NCBI RefSeq assembly: GCF_033170385.1
Contig: NZ_CP126170.1
Location: forward strand, 2,132,001-2,196,000
DNA from: Xanthomonas rydalmerensis
GTDB lineage: Bacteria; Pseudomonadota; Gammaproteobacteria; Xanthomonadales; Xanthomonadaceae
Reading direction: 5' to 3'
Length of the DNA: 64,000 nucleotides
The notes under the pieces are model-generated. The model saw only the letters and a list, made by a program, of their open reading frames with translations. It had not been told where the DNA came from and did not search any database. This document shows positions 54,839 through 63,379 of the stretch, piece by piece. The stretch's first letter is position 1. Each line of letters starts with the position of its first letter. Position numbers and translations under genes: made by a program.

Positions 54839-54918
54839 AAGAGCAACGCGCATGCGTGGCGGCTCGAGGTGGCCTCAAGTCTCCGGCCGCGCCCATTTGC
54901 CGCCAACCGCCGCATCGC

Positions 54919-55455
54919 CTACAACGGCAGCAGGATATTGCTGAGCTTCCACTGCAGGCCGTCGCGCGTGAATACGAAGGGTACCGCGGTGCCGTCGGCG
55001 GTGTGCACGGTGGCAACGAAGCGCGTGGTCGATTCGAAGCGGTGCTCGGCCTGGCGCAGCGGTTGCGGCGGGCGCGGCGCGGCGTAGGTGTCGCCGCCGA
55101 CGGTGTCGCCGCTGGCGCGTTTCCACAATGCATCGCCCTGCATCAGCGCACCGATGCCGGCCGGGGTGACCATCGCGTCCACGCTCATCCCGCCGAGGCC
55201 ACCGGCCAGCGACAGCAGCGCGCCACCGAACAGGCTGGACTGCAGGTCCGGCCCGGCGCGGCGCACCAGCGCATCGTCCACCTGCGCCTTGAGGTTGACC
55301 CGCAGGGTGGGGAAGTCGACGTAGCGTTCCAACGCGGCGGCATCGCGCTCGCGCAGTGCCTGGTCGATACCGCGGATGGCCAGGTACGGCCCGGCGGCGA
55401 CATAGCCGCCGAGGGCGAGCAGGGCGAGGAACAGCAAGGCCAGCCATTTCTTCAT
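54919..55455 (-). CDS. DUF2939-family protein
   Basis: The 178-residue product has a hydrophobic N-terminal segment (WLALLFLALLALGGYVAAG, about 4-22) that acts as signal or anchor. The family's GPYLAIRGIDQALRERDAAA and LERYVDFPTLRVNLKAQVDD follow, then a Gly-rich middle and the C-terminal FTRDGLQWKLSNILLPL. Function is unknown; the family is membrane-associated or periplasmic. The ATG at 55455 is preferred over a longer upstream frame. Confidence 0.85.
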   Translation of the reverse strand: MKKWLALLFLALLALGGYVAAGPYLAIRGIDQALRERDAAALERYVDFPTLRVNLKAQVDDALVRRAGPDLQSSLFGGALLSLAGGLGGMSVDAMVTPAGIGALMQGDALWKRASGDTVGGDTYAAPRPPQPLRQAEHRFESTTRFVATVHTADGTAVPFVFTRDGLQWKLSNILLPL

Positions 55456-55484
55456 CGTGTGCCTCGTTGCGCGTGTGGGCGTTA

Positions 55485-55550
55485 TGCAGGAGCGGCTTCC
55501 GCCGCGACGCGTGACCAGTAATGCCTGTCGCGGCTGAAGCCGCTCCTGCA
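55485..55550. repeat. REP-like inverted pair
   Basis: TGCAGGAGCGGCTTCCGCCG (55485-55504) pairs with CGGCTGAAGCCGCTCCTGCA (about 55531-55550). It is a variant of the GTAGGAGCGG family in which the end bases read TGCAGGAG. Confidence 0.8.
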
Positions 55551-55565
55551 GCGAGCGTTGCCTCC

Positions 55566-56252
55566 CTAGAATTCCAGATCCAGCGCCGCGCACAGATAGT
55601 CCACGAATGGACCCAGCGTCTGCAGGTCGGCGGCGATTTGCGTACGCAGCCGCGGGCCTGTCATGGTCGCGTCGTCGAGCTGGCGCCAGAACACCCAGTT
55701 CTTGTGCTTGAGGTCGTCGATGCATTCGAAGTCGGCCGGGAAACCGCGCGGTGGCCGCACCAGCATCTCGCTTTCCTCGAAGTCGAAGCGGCGGCGCAGC
55801 GCTGGCGCATGCGCGGCGGCCTTCCAGCTGCCGGGATTGTCGAAGATGAACTGGCGCACCTTGCGCTGCGTGTCCGGCTCCGGATGCCACAGCCCGGCGC
55901 CGACGAAGCTCTCGCCCGGCTGCAGGTGGATGTAGAAGGAGGGCGCCGGCACCTGCTTGCGCCGCTCATGGAACAGGCGCGCGCCCTGCCAGGTCTTGTA
56001 CGGCGACTTGTCGTGGGAGAAGCGCGCGTCGCGATGGATGCGGAACAGCGAACCGCCGACACCGCGCGGATCGGCGCGGAAGTGCTCGCTGACCTGGGCC
56101 AGGTCCGGCTGCAGGTCGGTGATCAGGCGCAGAAACGGCTGGCGCACGTGTTCTTCGTACTTGTGCCGGTTGTCGTTGAACCAGGCCTTGTCGTTGTGCC
56201 GCGCCAGGGCACGCAGGAACTTGAAGCTGGCGTCGCTGAAATAGCTGGTCAT
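55566..56252 (-). CDS. DUF2461/TIGR02453-family protein
   Basis: The 228-residue product has the family landmarks FLRALARHNDKAWFNDNRHK, GGSLFRIHRDARFSHDKSPY, YKTWQGARLF, FYIHLQPGESFVGAGLW and LRRRFDFEESEMLVRPPRGF. No biochemical function is established. Its start overlaps the sbcB stop by four bases, so it is probably made together with exonuclease I. Confidence 0.9.
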   Translation of the reverse strand: MTSYFSDASFKFLRALARHNDKAWFNDNRHKYEEHVRQPFLRLITDLQPDLAQVSEHFRADPRGVGGSLFRIHRDARFSHDKSPYKTWQGARLFHERRKQVPAPSFYIHLQPGESFVGAGLWHPEPDTQRKVRQFIFDNPGSWKAAAHAPALRRRFDFEESEMLVRPPRGFPADFECIDDLKHKNWVFWRQLDDATMTGPRLRTQIAADLQTLGPFVDYLCAALDLEF

Positions 56253-57688
56253 AGGCTGCGTTGCAGGTCGTGGCCCCAGGCGGCCAACTGGTCGAGCAGG
56301 GCTTGCTTGGTAGCATCCTGCGGGTGAGCCAGGCGTAAACCGGCCAGCTCCGCGTAGAAGCCGTCGAAGCTCAGTTCGGACAGGCCGCTGTCCTGCTGCA
56401 GGCGCTGCCGCCGGTAGTCGTCCCAGCGCGCCTGCTCGACGATGGACAGGCTTTCCGGCCAGTTGCGCGCGCGGTAGCGGAACAGCAGTTCGGGCAGGCG
56501 CGGATCGCGGAACTGGCCTTCCAGTGCGGCCAGCTGCGCCGGCGGGGTGGCGCGGACCTGTGCCATTGCGCGCTTGTCGCCATCGGGGAGGAAGCCGTCG
56601 TACAGCGAGGCATCGACATCGGCCGGCACCGCGGCGCGCTCGTTGGCGAACACGCGCCGCACCTTCTCCGCCAGCGCCGGGCCGGCCTCGCGCAGGCGCG
56701 CGGCCTTGGCCAGGAGGTGCGCCGGGTCCAGTCGCAGCCGGGCGAAATCCGCCTCGCGCAGGTGCGCCCAGGCGACCAGTGCCGGCGCCTTGTTCAGATG
56801 CACTTCCTTGAGCGGGATGCGCTGTTCGCCTTCGGGCAGATCGGCCTGCGGCGTGTACAGGCGGTCGGCGATCTGTTCCGGCGAATAGCGCAGCAGCGGC
56901 TCGATGTCGCCTTCCAGGTCGAACACCAGCACGCGGCCGTCGATGCGCGGATGCCGCGCCAGCGGCAGCACCGGCGCCGCACACAGGCGCGCGGCCGGAT
57001 AGCGCATCGACACGTGCAGCACCGGCTGCATCGCCACCGCGTCGAGCAGGCCGCCGCAGAAGCGCTTGTCGCGCAGCTTCAGCGCGTACTCCCACAGCCG
57101 CGGCTGGCTGCGGCGGAAGTGCCGGGCCATGCCGATGGTGGCGTACACGTCGGACAGCGCCTCGTGCGCATCGCCGTCGCGCACGCCATTGGCCAGTGCC
57201 AGTTGCTCCAGCTTGAACGAGGTGGCGCCGTCCTCGCGCTGCGGCCAGACGATGCCCTCCGGGCGCAGCGCGTGCATCAGCCGCAGCATGTCCAGCAGGT
57301 CCCAGCGCGAGTTGCCGTTGCGCCACTCGCGTTCGTAGGGATCGTGGAAATTGCGGAACAGGCCGTGGCGCACGAACTCGTCGTCGAAGCGCAGCGAGTT
57401 GTAGCCCAGCGTGCAGGTCTGCGGCCGTGCCATCTGCTCGGCGATGCGCGCGAACGCCTCGGCTTCGCTGACGCCCTCGCGCGATGCCTGCTGCGGGGTG
57501 ATGCCGGTGATCAGGGTGGCGACCGGCGAGGGCAGCAGGTCGTCGGCCGGCTTGACGAAGAAACTGATCGGCTCCTCGATCACGTTGAGTTCGGCATCGG
57601 TGCGCACCGCGGCGAACTGCGCGATGCGCGTGCGCCGTGGATCGGCGCCGAAGGTTTCCAGGTCGTAGAAGAGGAAGCTGTCTGGCAT
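56249..57688 (-). CDS. sbcB: Exodeoxyribonuclease I
   Basis: The 479-residue DEDD exonuclease degrades single-stranded DNA 3' to 5'. It has motif Exo I FLFYDLETFGADPRRTRIAQ with the first Asp and Glu, Exo II around TLGYNSLRFDDEFVRHGLFR, and Exo III HEALSDVYATIGMARHF (the His/Asp pair). A SH3-like/helical C-terminal part has the typical ARLCAAPVLPLARHPR. It is coupled by overlap to the DUF2461 gene. A REP-like element lies upstream. Confidence 0.95.
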   Translation of the reverse strand: MPDSFLFYDLETFGADPRRTRIAQFAAVRTDAELNVIEEPISFFVKPADDLLPSPVATLITGITPQQASREGVSEAEAFARIAEQMARPQTCTLGYNSLRFDDEFVRHGLFRNFHDPYEREWRNGNSRWDLLDMLRLMHALRPEGIVWPQREDGATSFKLEQLALANGVRDGDAHEALSDVYATIGMARHFRRSQPRLWEYALKLRDKRFCGGLLDAVAMQPVLHVSMRYPAARLCAAPVLPLARHPRIDGRVLVFDLEGDIEPLLRYSPEQIADRLYTPQADLPEGEQRIPLKEVHLNKAPALVAWAHLREADFARLRLDPAHLLAKAARLREAGPALAEKVRRVFANERAAVPADVDASLYDGFLPDGDKRAMAQVRATPPAQLAALEGQFRDPRLPELLFRYRARNWPESLSIVEQARWDDYRRQRLQQDSGLSELSFDGFYAELAGLRLAHPQDATKQALLDQLAAWGHDLQRSL

Positions 57689-57744
57689 GAAGAGTCGAAT
57701 GGTCCGGGCAAGGCAGGCGAGGCGCGGAGCGCGGCAGTGCTTGT

Positions 57745-57803
57745 GTAGGAGCGGCTTCAGCCGCGACGGGCGTTACCGGGAATGTCCGCCGCGGCGCTCC
57801 TAG
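57745..57803. repeat. REP-like pair with degenerate right arm
   Basis: GTAGGAGCGGCTTCAGCCGC (from 57745) and a decayed partner (57787-57803, CCGCCGCGGCGCTCCTAG) lie in the 148-base spacer between kmo and sbcB. Confidence 0.7.
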
Positions 57804-57836
57804 GGAAGATAGGACATCCGGATAGGGTACGCCGGT

Positions 57837-59201
57837 TCAATGCGCCCCCTCCAGCGGTGCCAGCCGCGCGTGCACGATGCGCTCCAGCCGGTTCCAGTCG
57901 ATCCGCGACAGATCGCTGTGGCCCTGCGTGGCCTGGACCAGGATGTCGCGCTGCACCTCGCTGCGTTCCAGCGCCTGCGCGTACGGCGTGCGCAGGAAGG
58001 TGACCATGGTGTAGTGCGGCACGAAGCGGGTGGGATGCCGTGCCTGCAGGGCCTGGCCGAGTTCGCGCTGCAGCAGGAAACCCGCGTCGCCGACGCGGTC
58101 GCGCATTTCCACGTAGTTCTCCAGCGCCATCTGCTGAATCGCGCCGGCGTTGGGCTTGCGCTCGGCCTCGAAGGCGGCGTAGGCGCGCGCCAGGTCCGGC
58201 TCGCGCTGCAGGTGCGCGGCCAGCGCCGCGCAATCCTCGAACGCGCAGTTCATGCCTTGCCCGTGGAACGGCACCATCGCGTGCGCGGCGTCGCCCAGCA
58301 GCACCGCGCGGCCGTCCAGGTGCCAGCGCTCCAGGCGCAGCGTGCCGAGCAGGCCCGGCGGATGCTGTTCCCAGTGCTCGGCCAGTTGCGGCATCAGCGG
58401 CAGTGCGTCGGCGAAATCGCGCGCGAACAGCGTCAGCGCCTCCTCGCCGCTGCGCACGGTGGCGAAGCTCGGCTCGCCCTTGTTGGGCAGGAACAGGGTG
58501 ACGGTGAAGGTGCCTTCATCGTTGGGCAGGGCGATGCACATGTAATGCCCGCGCGGCCAGATGTGCAGCGCGTTGGGTTCGATGCGGAAGCCGCCGCTGG
58601 CGCTGGGCGGGATTTCCAGTTCCTTGTACGAGTGATCGAGGAACTCGATGTGCTCGGCCATCGGCGCCTTGCGCTGCATCGCCGCGCGCAGCGCCGAGCC
58701 GGCGCCGTCGGCGCCGATCATGCTGTCGAAGCGGATGTCGTGCGGCTGGTCGTCGCGGTCGTCGATGAAGCGTGCGTAGCCGGCGTCGAAATCCACCGTG
58801 TGCAGGCGCCGGTAGAAGTGGATGCGCGCGCCGGCCTGTTCGGCCAGTTGCAGCAGGGTGATGTTGAGATCGTTGCGGTGCACCGACCAGATCACCTCGC
58901 TGTCGTCGCGGCCGTAGCGCTGCAATTGCTGCTGGCCGTCGGCGAAATGCACCATGCGCCCGCGCATCATCACCGCCTTGGCCATCACCGCGGCATCGGC
59001 GCCGGCCTGGCGCAGCACGTGCAGGCCGCGTTCGGCCAGGGCCAGGTTGATCGAGCGGCCGCGCTCGTAATCGTGCACGCGCGGGTCGCCGCGGCGTTCG
59101 TAGACGGTGACCTGCCAGCCCTGGCGCGAGAGCAGGATGGCGAGCAGGGAGCCGGCCAGGCCGGCGCCGATCAGGGTGATGCTGCGGGGGGATGCGTTCA
59201 A
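57837..59201 (-). CDS. kmo: Kynurenine 3-monooxygenase
   Basis: The 454-residue FAD enzyme hydroxylates kynurenine to 3-hydroxykynurenine. Group A monooxygenase motifs are clear: GAGLAGSLLAILLSRQGWQV (12-31) for FAD, YERGRSINLALAERGLHVL, the middle DG-like MIGADGAGSALRAAM, and the FAD ribityl motif AVLLGDAAHAMVPFHGQGMN. It follows kynU by 46 bases. In Xanthomonas this pathway feeds de novo NAD synthesis from tryptophan. The C-terminus lacks a membrane anchor as expected for bacterial Kmo. Confidence 0.95.
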   Translation of the reverse strand: MNASPRSITLIGAGLAGSLLAILLSRQGWQVTVYERRGDPRVHDYERGRSINLALAERGLHVLRQAGADAAVMAKAVMMRGRMVHFADGQQQLQRYGRDDSEVIWSVHRNDLNITLLQLAEQAGARIHFYRRLHTVDFDAGYARFIDDRDDQPHDIRFDSMIGADGAGSALRAAMQRKAPMAEHIEFLDHSYKELEIPPSASGGFRIEPNALHIWPRGHYMCIALPNDEGTFTVTLFLPNKGEPSFATVRSGEEALTLFARDFADALPLMPQLAEHWEQHPPGLLGTLRLERWHLDGRAVLLGDAAHAMVPFHGQGMNCAFEDCAALAAHLQREPDLARAYAAFEAERKPNAGAIQQMALENYVEMRDRVGDAGFLLQRELGQALQARHPTRFVPHYTMVTFLRTPYAQALERSEVQRDILVQATQGHSDLSRIDWNRLERIVHARLAPLEGAH

Positions 59202-59247
59202 TGCGGTGTCCGGAAAGCGCGGCAGGCCGCCGCGCGAAAAAGGCGGC

Positions 59248-60519
59248 TCAGACGCCGGCCCAGGTTTCCACTTCCTCGACGAAGCGGTAGACGTCGCGGT
59301 AGCGGTTGTACAACGGCACCGGGCTGATCCGGATCACGTCCGGTTCGCGCCAGTCGCCGAGCACGCCGACCGATTGCAGGTACTCGAACAGGGCACGGCC
59401 GCGCTCGCGGCCGCCGGCCACGCGCAGCGACAGCTGGCAGCCGCGCTGTGCCGGGTCGGACGGGGTGATGATCTGCAGGGTGTCGGCCAGGCGGGCGCGG
59501 ATCAGCGTCTCCAGGTAGCCGGTGAGCTGCTGCGACTTCTGCCGCAGCGCGTCCAGCCCGGCGCGCTCGAACAGGTCCAGCGAGGCGCGCAGCGGCGCCA
59601 TGCTCAGGATCGGCGGATTGCTCAGCTGCCAGCCGTCGGCGCCGGGCGCGGCGACGAACTCGGGCGCCATGCGGAAGCGGGTGCGCTTGTCGTGGCCCCA
59701 CCAGCCGGCGAAGCGCGGGGTGTCGCCGTGGCCGTGGCGCTCGTGCACGAAGGCGCCGGCGACCGCGCCGGGGCCGGCGTTGAGGTATTTGTAGTGGCAC
59801 CACACCGCGAAGTCCGGGGCGGCATCGTGCAGGTGCAGCGGCACATTGCCGATGGCATGGGCCAGGTCGAAACCGACCGCGGCGCCGGCCGCACGCGCCA
59901 GCTGCGCCACCGCAGCCAGGTCGAACGCCTGGCCGGTGCGGTACTGCACGCCCGGCCACAGCACCAGCGCCAGGCGCGGGCCATGCTCGCCGATGGCGCG
60001 CTCGATCGCCGCCAGCGACACGGTGCCGTCGGCGCCGTCGGGCTGCACTTCGATCAGGTCGGTGGCCGGGTCGAAGCCGTGGAAGCGGATCTGCGAGGCG
60101 ACCGCGTGCTGGTCGGAGGGGAACGCGCCGGCCTCGATCAGGATCGCCGGGCGCTCGCGGGTGGGCCGGTAGAAGCTGACCATGAGCAGGTGCAGGTTCA
60201 CTGTCAGCGTGTTCATCGCCACCACTTCATGCGGATGCGCGCCGACCAGCCGTGCCAGCGGCGCAGCCAGCAGTTCGTGGTAGGTCATCCACTGGGTGTC
60301 GCCGTTGAAATGGCCTTCCACCGCCAGCGACGACCACTTGTCCAGCACCTCCTGCACCGCGGCGCGCGCGCCGCGCGGCTGCAGGCCCAGCGAGTTGCCG
60401 ACGAAATAGGCCTGGTCGGCGCCCTGGTGCTGCGGGAACAGGAACTCCTGGCGCAGGGCCCGCAGCGGATCGGCGGCGTCGAGGGCGATGGCGTGCTGGC
60501 GGGACAGGATCTCGTTCAT
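59248..60519 (-). CDS. kynU: Kynureninase
   Basis: The 423-residue PLP enzyme cleaves 3-hydroxykynurenine to 3-hydroxyanthranilate and alanine. Motifs: YFVGNSLGLQPRGARAAVQE, SYRPTRERPAILIEAGAFPS-like VSFYRPTRERPAILIEAGAF, DLAHAIGNVPLHLHD, and the PLP lysine in WCHYKYLNAGPGAVAG. The product is the substrate of HaaO encoded upstream. A 123-base gap separates it from the FUSC gene. Confidence 0.95.
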   Translation of the reverse strand: MNEILSRQHAIALDAADPLRALRQEFLFPQHQGADQAYFVGNSLGLQPRGARAAVQEVLDKWSSLAVEGHFNGDTQWMTYHELLAAPLARLVGAHPHEVVAMNTLTVNLHLLMVSFYRPTRERPAILIEAGAFPSDQHAVASQIRFHGFDPATDLIEVQPDGADGTVSLAAIERAIGEHGPRLALVLWPGVQYRTGQAFDLAAVAQLARAAGAAVGFDLAHAIGNVPLHLHDAAPDFAVWCHYKYLNAGPGAVAGAFVHERHGHGDTPRFAGWWGHDKRTRFRMAPEFVAAPGADGWQLSNPPILSMAPLRASLDLFERAGLDALRQKSQQLTGYLETLIRARLADTLQIITPSDPAQRGCQLSLRVAGGRERGRALFEYLQSVGVLGDWREPDVIRISPVPLYNRYRDVYRFVEEVETWAGV

Positions 60520-60642
60520 CGGCTTGGGTTCCTGGAAGCAGGGCGAGAGTCTAGAGGGTGTGGGACGACGTGAGGTAGCTAACCGGCGGCGTGGCGCTTG
60601 GGGCGCTGCGGACGTTGCTGGCGCCGTTGGTACGACGCACCT

Positions 60643-62784
60643 TCACCCGCTGCGCTGCGCGCCCACCGGCGGCGGATCCTTCGATGCCGCCGCGGCCGGC
60701 AGCAGCGCACCGCGAACCAGGTGGGTGAGAGTGCCGATGCTGTCGGCGACGCGGTCGCTGGTGTCGGCCAGCGCGGCCAGCGCGCCGCCGTCGCTGCCGT
60801 CCTGCTGCGCAGCCAGCGCCTCGGCCAGGCGCCGCTCGTCCGTGCGCAGGCTGGCCTGCGGCGGCGCCGTGCCGGTGCGCAGGCTCTCGGCCAGTTCGGT
60901 CAGTGCGGCGTGCGCCTGCTGCCGGAACTGCGGCAGTTCCGGCAGCGGCGGCAACGGCGGCGCATCGCGCAGCACCGCCTCCAGCGCCAACGAGGCGCGG
61001 ATCAGCCGGTTGCCGTTGGCCAGCACCGATTCGGCCAGGGTCAGTTCGCGCAGGTTGCGTTTGCGCCGTGGCTCGCCGCGCAGGCGTTCGATCGAGGCCT
61101 GGGCATTGGTGCGGGCGGTGCGCGAGGCCGCGCGGGTGTCCGGCAGCGCCTGCAGGCGCCCCTCCAGCACCGCGTCGAGATGGTCGCGGTAGGCGAGCAG
61201 CAACTGCGCCAGGATGGCGCGGATGTGCTTGCGTTCCCAGGTCGGCCACAGCGCGTAGGCCGCCAGCGCCAGCGCGCTGCCGAGCACGGTGGCCTGGATG
61301 CGCTCGCCGATCGCCTCGCCCGGCGCCATGCCTTCGAACGACAGCAACAGCACCAGCATGCCGGTCAGGCAGGCCACGCCGAGCCCGTAGTTGACCTGGG
61401 TGAGCAGGCGGAAGCCCAGGCAGAACACCGTCAGCAACAGCAGCCGCACCACCGCCCCGTCCATCACGAAATGCGCCAGCACGGTGGCCAGCAGCAGCCC
61501 GGCGAAGGTGCCGGCCACGCGCAGCGCGCCGAAGCTGAGGGTGCCGCCGAAATCCGGCTTGAGCACGATCGCGGTGGTCATCGGGATCCAGTAGCCGTGC
61601 GGGATCGCCTGCCAGCGGGCGAACAGCACCGCCAGGGCCAGGCATACCCCACAGCGCAGCGCGTGGCGGAACGCCACCGACGACAGGTTCAGGTTCGCCC
61701 GCAATGTCTGCAGCGGCGCCAGCGGGCGCAGCGCCGGCGGCAGCCGCGCTTCGGCCAGTTCGGCCTGGATCTCGCCGCGGCTGCTGGCCCAGCGGCCATT
61801 GCGCACCAGCGCGCGCAGCTGGCCGCCCAGGCCTTGCGCGCGGGCCACGGCGATGCGCAGCAGGCGCCGTTCGCGGGTGTCCTCGGCCTGCGCCTGCACC
61901 TGCGCCAGGGCCTCGACCAGATCGTCGAAGCCGGTCATCGAGTCGTTGGCGGCGTCGGGGTCTTCGGCGCTGTCCAGCGCATGCGCCAGCTGGTCCAGCA
62001 CCACCGCGCTGCGTTCGAGCACGCGTTCGATCGGCAGCCGCGCGGGCGACGCTGTGTCCAGGCGCCCGTGCAGATCGGCCAGGGTCAGCAGCTCCAGCCG
62101 CGCGCGTTCGCACAACTCGGCGATGACCCGGAACGCCTGCACTGCACGCCCGCGCGAACGGTGTTCGCCGTGCAGCATCACCATCGCCTCGAGCACCGCT
62201 TCGGTGGCCGGCGGCGCCGCGGTCGCGCTCGGCCGCTGGCGGGCGAGGCCGGCCAGTTGCCGCATCAGGTCGGCCAGGGCGAAGCGCTCCGGGCGGTAGC
62301 GCTGCAGCGGCCAGGCCGCCAGCGCCATCAGCATCTGCAGCACGCCGCCGGCGAAGATCAGCGCGGCCACGCCCACGCTCTGCGCAGGCGGCAGTCCTAC
62401 GTCGGCGCTGACCACCAGCAGGATCATGCTGGTCAGCCCGACCCGCGCCGCCACCGGACCCAGCGCCACCAGCAGGCCGCCGCCCAGGCCGAGCAGCAGC
62501 GCGCACAGCGCCAGTGCGACCGTGTGCGCGCCGATCAGCATGCCCAGCAACGCGGCCACGCCCGCCGCCAGCGCGGCCATCAGCATGCGCTGCATCCGCG
62601 CCCGGTACGGGCCGGGCTGGTCGGAGAACATGGTGTTGAGCGCGCCGGTGGACACCGCCAGGCCCAGTTCGGCATGGCCGGCGGCCACGCCCAGCGCCAG
62701 CGGCGCGACCACCGCGGCGGTGTTGCGCAGGGCCACGCGCACCGGCACGTCGCGCGGCTTGAGCGCGATCAGGCCGCGCAGCAT
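60643..62784 (-). CDS. FUSC-family membrane transporter (AaeB/YccS-like)
   Basis: The 713-residue protein has two clusters of hydrophobic helices. N-terminal: ALRNTAAVVAPLALGVAAGH, MLMAALAAGVAALLGMLIGA, VALALCALLLGLGGGLLVAL. Middle: CGVCLALAVLFARW, FAGLLLATVLAHFV, LLLLTVFCLGFRLLTQV, GVACLTGMLVLLLSF, AALAAYALWPTWERK-like. These are separated by cytosolic helical regions, the FUSC/FusC-like arrangement. AaeB relatives export aromatic carboxylic acids. It interrupts the kyn gene cluster between haaO and kynU, so export or tolerance of pathway aromatics is a reasonable inference. Substrate is not proven. Confidence 0.88.
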   Translation of the reverse strand: MLRGLIALKPRDVPVRVALRNTAAVVAPLALGVAAGHAELGLAVSTGALNTMFSDQPGPYRARMQRMLMAALAAGVAALLGMLIGAHTVALALCALLLGLGGGLLVALGPVAARVGLTSMILLVVSADVGLPPAQSVGVAALIFAGGVLQMLMALAAWPLQRYRPERFALADLMRQLAGLARQRPSATAAPPATEAVLEAMVMLHGEHRSRGRAVQAFRVIAELCERARLELLTLADLHGRLDTASPARLPIERVLERSAVVLDQLAHALDSAEDPDAANDSMTGFDDLVEALAQVQAQAEDTRERRLLRIAVARAQGLGGQLRALVRNGRWASSRGEIQAELAEARLPPALRPLAPLQTLRANLNLSSVAFRHALRCGVCLALAVLFARWQAIPHGYWIPMTTAIVLKPDFGGTLSFGALRVAGTFAGLLLATVLAHFVMDGAVVRLLLLTVFCLGFRLLTQVNYGLGVACLTGMLVLLLSFEGMAPGEAIGERIQATVLGSALALAAYALWPTWERKHIRAILAQLLLAYRDHLDAVLEGRLQALPDTRAASRTARTNAQASIERLRGEPRRKRNLRELTLAESVLANGNRLIRASLALEAVLRDAPPLPPLPELPQFRQQAHAALTELAESLRTGTAPPQASLRTDERRLAEALAAQQDGSDGGALAALADTSDRVADSIGTLTHLVRGALLPAAAASKDPPPVGAQRSG

Positions 62785-62815
62785 CGCGATGGGGAACGGC
62801 GCGGGCGCAGGGCGG

Positions 62816-63340
62816 TCACGGCGCGGCGGCAGCGGCCGGCAGCGGATGCACGTGGCCGCAGGCGGCGCAGGTGCGCAGCGATTCGGACGCGTAGAAGCGC
62901 GCGAACACCGGCGGGAAGTCGGTCTCGATGTTCTGCAGCGGGAAGTAGGCTTCGTACAGCAGGTGGTTGCAGCGCTCGCAGTACCAGAGCAGGCCGTCCT
63001 GTTCGTGCGGCAGGCGTCGCCGCTCGATCACCAGGCCCACCGACTCCGGTCCGCGTTGCGGGGAGTGCGGCACCTTCGGCGGCAGCAGGAAGGTCTCGCC
63101 GGCGCGGATCGAGATCTCGCGCACCGCGCCGTCCTCCTGGATCTTCAGCACCATCTCGCCTTCGAGCTGGTAGAACCACTCCGGGCCTTCGTCGTAGTGG
63201 TAGTCGCTGCGCGCGTTCGGCCCGCCGACCACCATCACGATGAAGTCGCCGGCATGCATGCACTTGTTGCCGACCGGCGGCTTCAGCAGGTGCCGGTGGG
63301 CGTCGATCCAGGCGTGCAGGTTCAACGGGGCAGGGAGCAT
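62816..63340 (-). CDS. haaO: 3-hydroxyanthranilate 3,4-dioxygenase
   Basis: The 174-residue cupin opens the ring of 3-hydroxyanthranilate to the precursor of quinolinate. The iron site lies in the cupin motifs around [34 protein letters not shown] and [12 protein letters not shown]. The bacterial form's C-terminal rubredoxin-like site is present as WYCERC and RTCAACGH (four cysteines). It is the first of haaO, FUSC, kynU, kmo on the minus strand, 39 bases after the carbonic anhydrase stop. Confidence 0.96.
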   Translation of the reverse strand: MLPAPLNLHAWIDAHRHLLKPPVGNKCMHAGDFIVMVVGGPNARSDYHYDEGPEWFYQLEGEMVLKIQEDGAVREISIRAGETFLLPPKVPHSPQRGPESVGLVIERRRLPHEQDGLLWYCERCNHLLYEAYFPLQNIETDFPPVFARFYASESLRTCAACGHVHPLPAAAAAP

Positions 63341-63379
63341 GGGGATCCTCGCGGGCGATGACGGAACGGCGCGCGCCGC

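Noticed and set aside
60598..63243. An 881-codon open frame opposite FUSC and haaO
   Set aside because: Low-complexity Arg/Gln/His-rich shadow; sense genes are clear.
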